From Sulfurivirga caldicuralii (GTDB lineage: Bacteria; Pseudomonadota; Gammaproteobacteria; Thiomicrospirales; Thiomicrospiraceae), in the NCBI RefSeq assembly GCF_900141795.1, contig NZ_FSRE01000002.1, forward strand, positions 310,001-374,000: 64,000 nt of DNA, given 5' to 3'. Positions within the stretch are counted from its first letter, which is position 1, and each line of letters begins with the position of its first letter. Of this stretch, positions 48,756-56,701 are shown piece after piece. A program made the position numbers and the translations under genes. The notes under the pieces were generated by a model that did not search any database, was not told the DNA's origin, and saw nothing but the letters and a program-made list of their open reading frames with translations.

Positions 48756-50167
48756 TTAAGACCCGTTTTGCCCCCAGTCCCACCGGCTATCTGCATATTG
48801 GCGGTGTGCGCACCGCGCTGTATTCCTGGCTGTTCGCCCGCAGGCATGGCGGTCAGTTCGTGCTGCGTATCGAAGACACCGACCGCGAGCGCTCCACAGA
48901 AGAGTCAGTGAACGCCATCCTCGAGGGCATGGCCTGGCTGGGACTGGATTATGATGAAGGACCGTTTTACCAGACGCACCGCTTTGCACGCTATCAGGAA
49001 GTCATACAGCAGCTGCTCGACAGCGGCCACGCCTATTACTGCTACGCCACCAAGGAGGAGTTGGATCAGCTGCGTGCTAAACAGGAAGCCCGCGGCGAAA
49101 AGCCGCGCTACGACCGCCGCTACCGCGATTTTACTGGTACCCCGCCGCAAGGAGTCGATCCGGTGGTGCGTTTCAAGAACCCGCTGGATGGCGAAGTGGT
49201 CATCGACGATCTGGTCAAGGGGCGGGTGGTCATCAGAAATGAGGAGCTGGACGATCTGATCATCGCCCGTTCCGACGGCACGCCCACCTACAACCTGACC
49301 GTGGTGGTGGATGACTGGGACATGGGGATTACCCATGTGATTCGCGGCGATGACCACCTCAACAATACGCCACGGCAGATCAATATCCTCAAGGCGCTGG
49401 GGGCGCCGTTGCCCAAGTATGCGCATATCCCCATGGTGCTAGGGCCGGACGGCAAGCGTTTGTCCAAGCGCCACGGTGCCGTGAGTGTGCTGCAGTACAA
49501 GGAACAGGGGTATCTGCCGGAAGCGCTGCTTAATTACCTGGTGCGCCTGGGCTGGTCGCACGGTGATCAGGAGATTTTTACCGTTGACGAGATGATCGAA
49601 TACTTCTCGCTGGATGCCGTCAATAATGCGCCTTCCACCTTCAATGAAGAGAAGTGCCTGTGGGTCAACCAGCAACATATTCAGCGCAGCAGCGGTGCAC
49701 ACCTTGCCCGTCATTTGGCGCCGTTTATGGCCGAGCGCAATTGCGATCTCGAACAGGGGCCTGACCTGGCCGAGGTGGCAGCGCTGCTCAGGGAGCGCAG
49801 CAGAACCCTGGTGGAAATGGCCGACCAGGCTATCTATTTCTATCAGGACTTTGACGCCTACGATGAAGCTGCCGCGAAAAAGCACTTGCGTCCGGTGGCG
49901 CTGGAACCGCTGAAGCTGCTGCGTGATCGCCTGGCCGAGCTGGGCGAGTGGACGGCTGAAGCGATACATGGTGTGATTCAGTCTGTGGCGCAAACCTTGG
50001 AAGTAGGCATGGGCAAGGTGGGCATGCCGCTGCGTGTGGCGCTGACCGGCCAGGGGCAGTCGCCGTCCATAGACCAGGTTGCGGCCTTGCTGGGCAAGGA
50101 CAAGTCCTTGGCACGGCTGGATCGTGCCATTGAGTATGTCACCCAGCGGGCGCAGGCACAGGGTTAA
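48752..50167 (+). CDS. gltX: Glutamyl-tRNA synthetase
   Basis: A 471-residue class I synthetase, the same length as E. coli GltX. The HIGH motif is in [14 protein letters not shown] and the KMSKS-type motif in [10 protein letters not shown] near residue 236. The long upstream open frame is not coding; GTG at 48752 follows AGGAGA and overlaps the stop of the TDT remnant. tRNA-Glu genes lie 3.4 kb upstream and other tRNAs follow immediately. Confidence 0.97.
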   Translation: MIKTRFAPSPTGYLHIGGVRTALYSWLFARRHGGQFVLRIEDTDRERSTEESVNAILEGMAWLGLDYDEGPFYQTHRFARYQEVIQQLLDSGHAYYCYATKEELDQLRAKQEARGEKPRYDRRYRDFTGTPPQGVDPVVRFKNPLDGEVVIDDLVKGRVVIRNEELDDLIIARSDGTPTYNLTVVVDDWDMGITHVIRGDDHLNNTPRQINILKALGAPLPKYAHIPMVLGPDGKRLSKRHGAVSVLQYKEQGYLPEALLNYLVRLGWSHGDQEIFTVDEMIEYFSLDAVNNAPSTFNEEKCLWVNQQHIQRSSGAHLARHLAPFMAERNCDLEQGPDLAEVAALLRERSRTLVEMADQAIYFYQDFDAYDEAAAKKHLRPVALEPLKLLRDRLAELGEWTAEAIHGVIQSVAQTLEVGMGKVGMPLRVALTGQGQSPSIDQVAALLGKDKSLARLDRAIEYVTQRAQAQG

Positions 50168-50246
50168 GCCACATGTCAGAATCTGACGATAAGACCATCC
50201 TGACCATCGCTAACCACTGCACAACCACTTTTTGCGACAGCAGGCA

Positions 50247-50274
50247 TTGACAATCGAAGCGTGTTCGTTAGAAT
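50247..50274 (+). promoter_or_regulatory. Promoter of tRNA-Gly/tRNA-Cys
   Basis: TTGACA, 16-bp spacer, TAGAAT. The start point would lie only a few bases before tRNA-Gly. The context GGCATTGACAAT is repeated exactly in the tRNA-Ala promoter 200 bp downstream. Confidence 0.85.
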
Positions 50275-50286
50275 ACGCTTCGCCTT

Positions 50287-50362
<76 letters not shown>

Positions 50363-50366
50363 ATAT

Positions 50367-50440
50367 GGCCGGGTGGTAGAGTGGCTATACAGAGGATTGC
50401 AAATCCTTGGACGTCGGTTCGATTCCGGCCCCGGCCTCCA
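50367..50440 (+). tRNA. tRNA-Cys (anticodon GCA)
   Basis: 74-nt cloverleaf with acceptor GGCCGGG/CCCGGCC, anticodon loop TTGCAAA and encoded CCA, 4 bp after tRNA-Gly. Confidence 0.96.
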
Positions 50441-50448
50441 TCAAGGCA

Positions 50449-50476
50449 TTGACAATATCCGGCGTATTCGTAAAAT
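50449..50476 (+). promoter_or_regulatory. Separate promoter for tRNA-Ala
   Basis: TTGACA, 16-bp spacer, TAAAAT, then ACCGCC. It begins 8 bp after the tRNA-Cys CCA, so tRNA-Ala can be transcribed on its own. Confidence 0.8.
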
Positions 50477-50494
50477 ACCGCCATCCCATCGTGT

Positions 50495-50570
<76 letters not shown>

Positions 50571-50659
50571 ATTTCTACAGATCCATCTTCCGCTTCATTG
50601 AATTTATCGATTGCTTCACGCCTTATAATAAAGCGCAATTCAATCACGCTTTAATCCTC

Positions 50660-51694
50660 ATGACTTCAACGCCCAATCCGCGCTTTTCGGTGGCGCCCAT
50701 GCTCGACTGGACTGATCGCCATTGCCGCTACTTCTACCGGCGCATGACGCGGCATGCATTGCTGTATACGGAAATGGTCACCACCGGGGCACTCATTCAT
50801 GGCGGCAATCCGGAGCGTTTTCTCGGCCACGAGGACGACATGCCCGTGGTGCTGCAGCTGGGCGGCTCGGCGCCTGATGAACTGGCGCAGTGCGCCCGCA
50901 TGGGGGAGAGCTGGGGCTACCAGGCCATCAATTTGAACGTGGGCTGTCCGTCCGACCGTGTGCAGAACAATATGATTGGTGCCTGCCTGATGGCGCACCC
51001 CAGACTGGTTGCCGAAGGCGTACATGCCATGAAGGGCGCTGTCTCCATTCCAGTCACCGTCAAGACCCGCATTGGCATCGATGAGATGGAAAGCTATCAG
51101 GCTTTCGAAGATTTCTGTGCAGCACAAATCGAAGCGGGATGCGATGGGCTCATTGTGCATGCGCGCAAAGCGTGGCTGCAGGGGCTGAGCCCGAAAGAGA
51201 ACAGGGAAATCCCGCCACTGCGCCACGAGTGGGTCTATCGCCTTAAAAAAGCCTTTCCAGACACGGAAATCGTGCTAAACGGCGGCATCCAGACACTCGA
51301 CGAGGCCGACGAAAAATTGCGTCCGCAAAAAGTCGGGGACCCCCCTCTGGATGGTGTCATGCTGGGCCGTGCGGTATATGAGAATCCCTGGATGCTAGCT
51401 AATGTGGATCGGCGCTTTTATGGCGGCGAGAATCCCATCCAAGGCCGGTTCGCCGTGGTTGAGGTAATGCGAGACTATACGGAACGTCATATTGCCCAAG
51501 GCGGCCGCCTGCATCATGTGATACGCCACATGCTTGGCCTGTTCAAGGGGTATCCTGGCGGGCGCAAGTGGCGGCAAATTCTGAGCCAGCAGGGGCATCG
51601 TGCAGATGCAGGCTGGTCAGTCGTCGAAACTGCCTTGGAAGCAGTACGGGCTGAAATCAGGCGGGCAGAGGAGCGCGACCGTGCAGTATCTTGA
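50660..51694 (+). CDS. dusA: tRNA-dihydrouridine synthase A, carrying a repeat-encoded insertion
   Basis: A 344-residue flavin enzyme that reduces U20/U20a in tRNA D-loops. FSVAPMLDWTDRHCRYF at the start, catalytic Cys in NLNVGCPSDRVQNN and VKTRIGID are diagnostic of DusA. In the FMN-phosphate region, between LNGGIQTLDEA and LDGVMLGRA, relatives have about six residues; this protein has thirteen, the extra seven being QKVGDPP from the dispersed repeat at 51326-51350. Flanking motifs are intact, so the insertion seems tolerated. No clear ribosome-binding site is seen. It follows the tRNA cluster and overlaps xseA by 14 bp. Confidence 0.95.
   Translation: MTSTPNPRFSVAPMLDWTDRHCRYFYRRMTRHALLYTEMVTTGALIHGGNPERFLGHEDDMPVVLQLGGSAPDELAQCARMGESWGYQAINLNVGCPSDRVQNNMIGACLMAHPRLVAEGVHAMKGAVSIPVTVKTRIGIDEMESYQAFEDFCAAQIEAGCDGLIVHARKAWLQGLSPKENREIPPLRHEWVYRLKKAFPDTEIVLNGGIQTLDEADEKLRPQKVGDPPLDGVMLGRAVYENPWMLANVDRRFYGGENPIQGRFAVVEVMRDYTERHIAQGGRLHHVIRHMLGLFKGYPGGRKWRQILSQQGHRADAGWSVVETALEAVRAEIRRAEERDRAVS
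51326..51350 (+). repeat. Dispersed repeat, copy D (inside dusA)
   Basis: CAAAAAGTCGGGGACCCCCC followed by TCTGG. It lies in dusA in the same frame as copy A in tilS, encoding K-V-G-D-P-P-L. Confidence 0.87.
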
Positions 51695-53228
51695 GGTACC
51701 GTTTCGGGAAAAGGATCAGGCCAAGGCGCTCGGCGCCCGCTGGGATGCGGTGCGCAAAAAATGGTTTGTGCCCAGCGAACTGGCCGAGGACCTGAGCCCC
51801 TTTCAACGCTGGCTGCCAGCTCAAGCTGACCTGCTGGAGATGGAGGCTGACAAGCCGTCTGAAAACAAGCCCTTGAGCCTGTCGCAATTATTGCATCAAG
51901 TCGAAGCTGCGCTGCAGCAGCGTTTCCCAACCAGCGTGTGGGTGCACGCTGAAATAGCCGAGCTCAGCGAACGCCGCCACCTGTACCTGCACCTGGTGGA
52001 AACGGATACGAACAGTCAGGAGCTTGCCAGGGTACGCGCCACCCTGTGGCAGAGTCAGATCGAAAGCTTGGTGGGCAAATTCGTGGCCGCAACAGGAAGC
52101 TCTTTGGCTCCAGGCCAGAAAGTACTGTTGAAGGTTCAGGTACGCTTTCATCCACGTTATGGCCTCTCGCTCAATATCGAAGACATAGACCCCAGTTATA
52201 CGCTGGGGGATATTCAGGCGCAGCTCGCCAAGCTTCGCGAACAACTGAAGGCCATGGGGCTCTATGGGCGCAACCGCCAGCTTCCTTTGCCGCAGGAATT
52301 TACCCGCGTTGCTGTGATCGCACCGCCCAAGGCGGCTGGGCTGGGCGATTTCCAGCGCGATGCAAAGCGGCTGCAGCAGTTTGACTTATGCCAGTTCGCC
52401 TATTTTCATGCCAGCTTTCAGGGCGAGCGTGTGGAAGACGAATTTATGGCTGCATTTGACGCCATCGAAGCACAGCACGTCAATGAACCCTTCGATGCCT
52501 TGGTGATTATTCGCGGCGGCGGCGCACAGCTGGATCTGCACCAGTTGAACCGCTTGAGCATTGCACAACGTATTGCCCAATGTCCATTACCGGTCTTTAC
52601 GGGTATTGGCCATGAGCGGGATAACACGCTTCTGGACGAAGTAGCCGCCCAGCGCTTCGATACGCCCAGTAAGGTCATCGCACATATCCGAGAGGTCATA
52701 GTAGACAATGCGCGGCAGGCTCAACAGAATTGGCTGGCCATCCAGAAGCAGGCACGCCAACAGCTGCATCGCAGTACATTGCAGCTGAATCAACTGAACC
52801 AGACCATCCATCACAATGCCCGGCTTTCACTTCACCACGCTTGGCAAAAGGTCAATCAATATCGTCAACGGCTCCAGTGGTCAGCACACCAGATACTGAC
52901 AAAGCAAAAACAGGCGCTTATGAGCACAGGCCAACAGATACGCTATCTCGCCACGGCACCTATTAACCTGCAGCGCCAATTTTTGCACCAGTTGCACAGG
53001 CGTGTGCTGGAACACGCCTGGCAAGCCCCGGTCAACGCCAGGCAGCAGATCGAAAACTGGATGCGACATATCCTGCTGCTAGGCCCCCAAAAGCAACTGC
53101 AGCGAGGCTTTGCCCTCGTGCGTGATGAACAGGGCAGGGTGGTACGGCGTGGTGCAGATTTGAAAGTGGGGCAACCCATACAGATACAATTTGACGATGG
53201 TGTCCGCAAAGCCAAGGTGGAAGCATGA
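51681..53228 (+). CDS. xseA: Exodeoxyribonuclease VII large subunit with N-terminal DUF5710-like domain
   Basis: A 515-residue fusion. Residues 1-45 (YLEVPFREKDQAKALGARWD, then KKWFVPSEL) match the small DUF5710 domain, found in DNA-processing proteins. The normal XseA follows: OB-fold (LSLSQLLHQVEAALQQRFPT to about 150), catalytic domain with VAVIAPPKAAGLGDF, IIRGGGAQLDL and GIGHERDNTLLDEVA, then the long coiled coil and C-terminal tail. GTG at 51681 with GAGGAG upstream is the start; it keeps the extra domain in the protein. xseB overlaps by ATGA. Confidence 0.93.
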   Translation: MQYLEVPFREKDQAKALGARWDAVRKKWFVPSELAEDLSPFQRWLPAQADLLEMEADKPSENKPLSLSQLLHQVEAALQQRFPTSVWVHAEIAELSERRHLYLHLVETDTNSQELARVRATLWQSQIESLVGKFVAATGSSLAPGQKVLLKVQVRFHPRYGLSLNIEDIDPSYTLGDIQAQLAKLREQLKAMGLYGRNRQLPLPQEFTRVAVIAPPKAAGLGDFQRDAKRLQQFDLCQFAYFHASFQGERVEDEFMAAFDAIEAQHVNEPFDALVIIRGGGAQLDLHQLNRLSIAQRIAQCPLPVFTGIGHERDNTLLDEVAAQRFDTPSKVIAHIREVIVDNARQAQQNWLAIQKQARQQLHRSTLQLNQLNQTIHHNARLSLHHAWQKVNQYRQRLQWSAHQILTKQKQALMSTGQQIRYLATAPINLQRQFLHQLHRRVLEHAWQAPVNARQQIENWMRHILLLGPQKQLQRGFALVRDEQGRVVRRGADLKVGQPIQIQFDDGVRKAKVEA

Positions 53229-53437
53229 GCAAAAGCACGAGCTATAAAGAAAACTATGCCAAACTGCGCAACATCGCCGAGCGGCTTAATCAGCCCGAAG
53301 AGCTGGATATCGATCAGCTGGTGCCGCTTGTGGATGAAGCGGCCAAGGCCTATCAGGCCTGTAAACAGCGCATCGAGGCCGTTGAAAAAGCTCTGAGTGC
53401 GAAGCTGGGTGAACTGGAGGATGATCATGGCGAATAA
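53225..53437 (+). CDS. xseB: Exodeoxyribonuclease VII small subunit
   Basis: A 70-residue helical protein with the XseB pattern (NYAKLRNIAERLNQPEELDI, then AYQACKQRIEAVEKAL). It binds along the XseA coiled coil. Overlaps xseA (ATGA) and the arsC-like gene (11 bp), so the three are coupled. Confidence 0.93.
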   Translation: MSKSTSYKENYAKLRNIAERLNQPEELDIDQLVPLVDEAAKAYQACKQRIEAVEKALSAKLGELEDDHGE

Positions 53438-53786
53438 GAAGGCCATCATCTGGCACAACCCACGGTGTTCCAAAAGCCGTGGCGCCCTGAAATTGCTACA
53501 GGAACATGGGGTAGCGGTGGAAGAGCGACGCTACCTTGACAACCCACCTAGCCCTGAAGAACTGGATGCTGTTCTGACCATGCTGGGTATGATGCCAGAA
53601 GCCATAGTACGCAGAAAAGAAGCGCTGTTTAAGGCATTGCACCTGAATGAAAGTACGCTGACGCGAGATGCATGGATGGAAATTCTGAGCAGGCACCCCA
53701 AGCTGATCGAACGGCCGATTGTGATCATTGATAACCGTGCGGTAGTGGCACGGCCACCGAAAAACGTCCTGGAGCTTCTTGACTGA
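53427..53786 (+). CDS. ArsC-family thioredoxin-fold reductase
   Basis: A 119-residue protein of the glutaredoxin-dependent arsenate reductase family. The nucleophile Cys is in HNPRCSKSRGAL and the substrate Arg residues are in LIERPIVIID and VVARPPKN. This fits arsenate reductase (ArsC/YffB-like), but no other ars gene is near, and some family members are not arsenate reductases. The start at 53427 lies inside xseB after GGAGG. Confidence 0.85.
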   Translation: MANKKAIIWHNPRCSKSRGALKLLQEHGVAVEERRYLDNPPSPEELDAVLTMLGMMPEAIVRRKEALFKALHLNESTLTRDAWMEILSRHPKLIERPIVIIDNRAVVARPPKNVLELLD

Positions 53787-53884
53787 CAAGGGTTTGTTGC
53801 AACCCGTGGTGGAGTGGCGAGCGAAAAATTGTACCAATTCCTGCAATTTAACATAATATAAATTATGCGAACTAGAAGTAACCT

Positions 53885-53908
53885 AAGAAAACCGGCATAA
53901 GAGCCGGC
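53885..53908 (-). terminator. Probable terminator after the small membrane-protein gene
   Basis: On the minus strand CCGGC/GCCGG (loop TCTTAT) is followed by TTTTCTT, 30 bp after the stop. The stem is short (5 bp). A direct repeat CTTGAGC occurs beside it. The rest of the 150-bp gap shows nothing else. Confidence 0.5.
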
Positions 53909-53937
53909 TCTTGAGCATACTTGAGCTTTGTTGTGCT

Positions 53938-54384
53938 TCAGGATGGTGCGCCGCCAAAGATAAAGATCATGGGTACGAGAGAAACCATGGCAAGCAGGAT
54001 TGGAACCCAGGCCTTTTCTTCCTTGTGGATGACACCAATCACCCCCGTAATTGCGGCAACGGCTGCTGCGGCCCATGACAAGGGTGGGAAGACCATGGCA
54101 AAGAAGATTGCCACTGCTCCGGCAACCATGCCCAGCGTGACATAGTTGCCTGGATTGTACTTTTTGGTGTTGCGCATGTCGTCGGGGAGGCTGCTGGCGG
54201 AATCAACGCGGCCCAGAATGGCATTCAATTCGTTCTCAGGGAGCGGTGCCGGCATGGCGAGTTCTTCTTCGCTCATCCCGTGTGTGATCTTCTTCCAGCG
54301 ATACAGTTCCCTTAACAGGTCATCCCACGTAGCATCGTCTGGCAGCTCTGACAAAATTTGTGCCAATTCTTCTTTCATTGTCAT
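53938..54384 (-). CDS. Small membrane protein with antitoxin-like N-terminal helix
   Basis: A 148-residue protein I cannot assign. Residues 1-35 (LPDDATWDDLLRELYRWKKI) match a motif common in small helical antitoxin-like proteins. Residues 85-145 form three hydrophobic segments (VTLGMVAGAVAIFFAMVF; WAAAAVAAITGVIGVI; WVPILLAMVSLVPMIFIFGG). Start at 54384 follows a strong GAGGAGG by 6 nt; the longer frame to 54489 runs into rpoN. It is divergent from rpoN, with no toxin gene beside it. A membrane-anchored regulator or a stress membrane protein are possibilities. Confidence 0.6.
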   Translation of the reverse strand: MTMKEELAQILSELPDDATWDDLLRELYRWKKITHGMSEEELAMPAPLPENELNAILGRVDSASSLPDDMRNTKKYNPGNYVTLGMVAGAVAIFFAMVFPPLSWAAAAVAAITGVIGVIHKEEKAWVPILLAMVSLVPMIFIFGGAPS

Positions 54385-54457
54385 GATAGCCTCCTCTTTT
54401 CGGTTGTGATTTGATACATTAAAGTCATTATAAGAAAAAACCAAGAGGACGTCCTTC

Positions 54458-55978
54458 ATGGCAGTCATGCCCGGATTGCAGATTAACATTGGCCAGAGTC
54501 AGCAACTCAAGCTGACCCCGCAGCTGCAGCAATCCATCAAGGTTCTTCAGCAGTCCGCGCTCGAAATCCAGACGATGGTGGAGCAAACTCTGGAAGAAAA
54601 CATCTTCCTTGAGCTCGATCAGGACGAAGAGGATGTTCTGGCTGATGATTCGGCTGCATTAGATGCTCAGGATGAGGCTACCACAGAAGGTTCCCTATCA
54701 AGCGAGGAAGATTCAGCGACAACGGATACAGCGCTTGGCAATGACTTGGAAACCGATGCATCGTGGGAGGACATTTATCAGGATGACCCCATCCCCTCAC
54801 TCGCACTCACGCACTCAGGTGACGCCGAAGAGTGGACAGCGCCTGAAAATTACACCGCCGAACAACGTTCTTTGCATGATCATTTGCTCTGGCAGGCGGA
54901 AATTCATGAATGGGATAGCGACCTTGACCAGCTCATTGCGCAATACATCATCGATGCATTGGATGATGATGGTTACGTGGACGAACCCCTCCAGACGATT
55001 GCGCAAGCCATAAGTGAGCATGCCGAGCTTCCCATTACTGAAGAAAGGGTTGAGTCTGTTCTGAAGGTTGTGCAGACATTTGAGCCAGCCGGTGTCGCTG
55101 CACGTGATCTACAGGAGTGTCTTCTGCTGCAGTTGAATGCCGATACCCGTGACGGCCCCACCACCGCCCTGCTGGAACAGGCGCGCGATCTCATCAGCAA
55201 TCATTTCGAACTGCTTTCAACCCACCAGTTCAATCGTATTAAACGCCGCTACAAACTGAATGATGATCAGCTGGAAGCGCTGATTCACTTCATTCAGTCG
55301 CTCGAACCCCGCCCAGGGCGCGCATTTGCCGTGGTGGAGAACGACTATGTGGTGCCTGATCTGATTCTGACCCGTCGAGGCGACCGATTTGTGCTGGAAC
55401 TCAACAGTGAGGCCTATCCCCGCCTGCGCCTCAATCCTGAATACATCCAGCTGGCGGAACAGATCAAGGACCCATCTCAGGCCAATGCCCTCAAGGAAAA
55501 GCAGCAGGAAGCTCGTCTGTTGATCAAGTCCCTGCAGCACCGAGGCGAAACCCTCCTGCGCGTGGGCCGCTATATCGTCGACCGCCAGCAGCGTTTTTTT
55601 GAGGAGGGTGAAAAGGCGATGCAGCCCATGGTCTTGCGCGAAGTGGCCGAAGCGCTCGATCTGCATGAATCCACCATTTCCCGCGCCACCAATCAGAAAT
55701 ATATTCAGACACCCCGCGGAACTTATGAACTTAAATATTTCTTTTCGTCCGGGGTAGCGCAATATGGTCAGGATGATCAATCAGCCACGGCCATCAAGTC
55801 CTACCTCCGCGAGTTTATTGACGCAGAAGACCCTCGAAAGCCATTAAGCGACAGCAAGCTGGTCAAGCTTCTTGAAGAAAAGGGCATCCATGTTGCTCGG
55901 CGCACTATCGCAAAATATCGGGAATCCATGGGCATCCCTGCTTCTTCCGAACGCAAAAAGATCAATTATTTCAAGTAA
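54458..55978 (+). CDS. rpoN: RNA polymerase sigma-54 factor
   Basis: A 506-residue sigma-54. Region I is Gln/Leu-rich (LQINIGQSQQLKLTPQLQQS), region II is acidic (residues 48-130), and region III has the core-binding and DNA-binding parts, with the RpoN box ARRTIAKYRESMGIP near the C-terminus. GAGGA precedes ATG at 54458; a second Met is three codons in. The usual neighbours lptB and hpf/ptsN are absent; instead a two-component pair follows after 12 bp. Confidence 0.97.
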   Translation: MAVMPGLQINIGQSQQLKLTPQLQQSIKVLQQSALEIQTMVEQTLEENIFLELDQDEEDVLADDSAALDAQDEATTEGSLSSEEDSATTDTALGNDLETDASWEDIYQDDPIPSLALTHSGDAEEWTAPENYTAEQRSLHDHLLWQAEIHEWDSDLDQLIAQYIIDALDDDGYVDEPLQTIAQAISEHAELPITEERVESVLKVVQTFEPAGVAARDLQECLLLQLNADTRDGPTTALLEQARDLISNHFELLSTHQFNRIKRRYKLNDDQLEALIHFIQSLEPRPGRAFAVVENDYVVPDLILTRRGDRFVLELNSEAYPRLRLNPEYIQLAEQIKDPSQANALKEKQQEARLLIKSLQHRGETLLRVGRYIVDRQQRFFEEGEKAMQPMVLREVAEALDLHESTISRATNQKYIQTPRGTYELKYFFSSGVAQYGQDDQSATAIKSYLREFIDAEDPRKPLSDSKLVKLLEEKGIHVARRTIAKYRESMGIPASSERKKINYFK

Positions 55979-55990
55979 TAGTCATCAAAC

Positions 55991-56695
55991 ATGAATACAG
56001 AACATAAGATCGCTATCGTTGAGGACGACCCGCATCAACTGTCGCTGCTGGAGGAAACGGTTCGGGAGGCAGGCTTTACCCCCCTGCCCTACACGGGACG
56101 TCAGGAGGCCCTGGAAGGAATTCAGAAGGCGCGTCCCAGCATTCTGGTGTCAGACATTATTCTTGGCGATGAAATGGACGGTGGCTTCGACCTGGTACGC
56201 GATCTGCAACAGACGGGTATTGTTCTGCCGATCATTTTCCTGTCGGAGCGTCACGATGAATTCGACATCATTACTGGCCATACACTGGGCGCGGTGGACT
56301 ACCTGCCAAAACCCTACAACATGAAGCTTCTGATCGCGAAGATTCGCAATCTTCTCCGATTGACGCAATCCTCGCAGCCAGCGGATTCCACCTTGGAAAA
56401 CCTGGTTGTGGACCCGGAAAACCTTGCTGTCACATGGAAGGGTGAACCCGTCTATCTCACCGCGACCGAATTTGAGATGCTGCAGCAATTTGCCCAAGCC
56501 GGTGCCCGTCACCTTGTGACCTACGAAGCGCTGCAGTCTGCCACGCAGGGAGTGGTTGAACGCAACACCATCAATACCCACATCTGCCGCATTCGCAATG
56601 CCTTTCGCAAGGTGGACCCAGAGTTCGACATGATTCAGAATGAATATGGGCGCGGCTACAGCTGGCGTAACAAGGATGAGAAACGCAAACACTGA
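55991..56695 (+). CDS. OmpR-type response regulator
   Basis: A 234-residue regulator. Receiver domain: acidic pocket EDD (residues 11-13), phosphoacceptor D55 in LVSDIILGDE, Ser85 and Lys107 in DYLPKPYN. Linker, then winged-helix DNA-binding domain (130-228; LTATEFEMLQQFAQ, NTINTHICRIRNAF). GDEMDGGFDLVRDL resembles regulators described with dedicated proteobacterial sortases, but no sortase is in the window. With the following kinase it forms a two-component system; targets unknown. Confidence 0.9.
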   Translation: MNTEHKIAIVEDDPHQLSLLEETVREAGFTPLPYTGRQEALEGIQKARPSILVSDIILGDEMDGGFDLVRDLQQTGIVLPIIFLSERHDEFDIITGHTLGAVDYLPKPYNMKLLIAKIRNLLRLTQSSQPADSTLENLVVDPENLAVTWKGEPVYLTATEFEMLQQFAQAGARHLVTYEALQSATQGVVERNTINTHICRIRNAFRKVDPEFDMIQNEYGRGYSWRNKDEKRKH

Positions 56696-56701
56696 TCAGA
56701 A

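Noticed and set aside
53397-53786. A longer start at 53397 for the ArsC-like protein
   Set aside because: The extra ten residues lie in xseB, lack homology and lack a ribosome-binding site. ATG at 53427 has GGAGG upstream.
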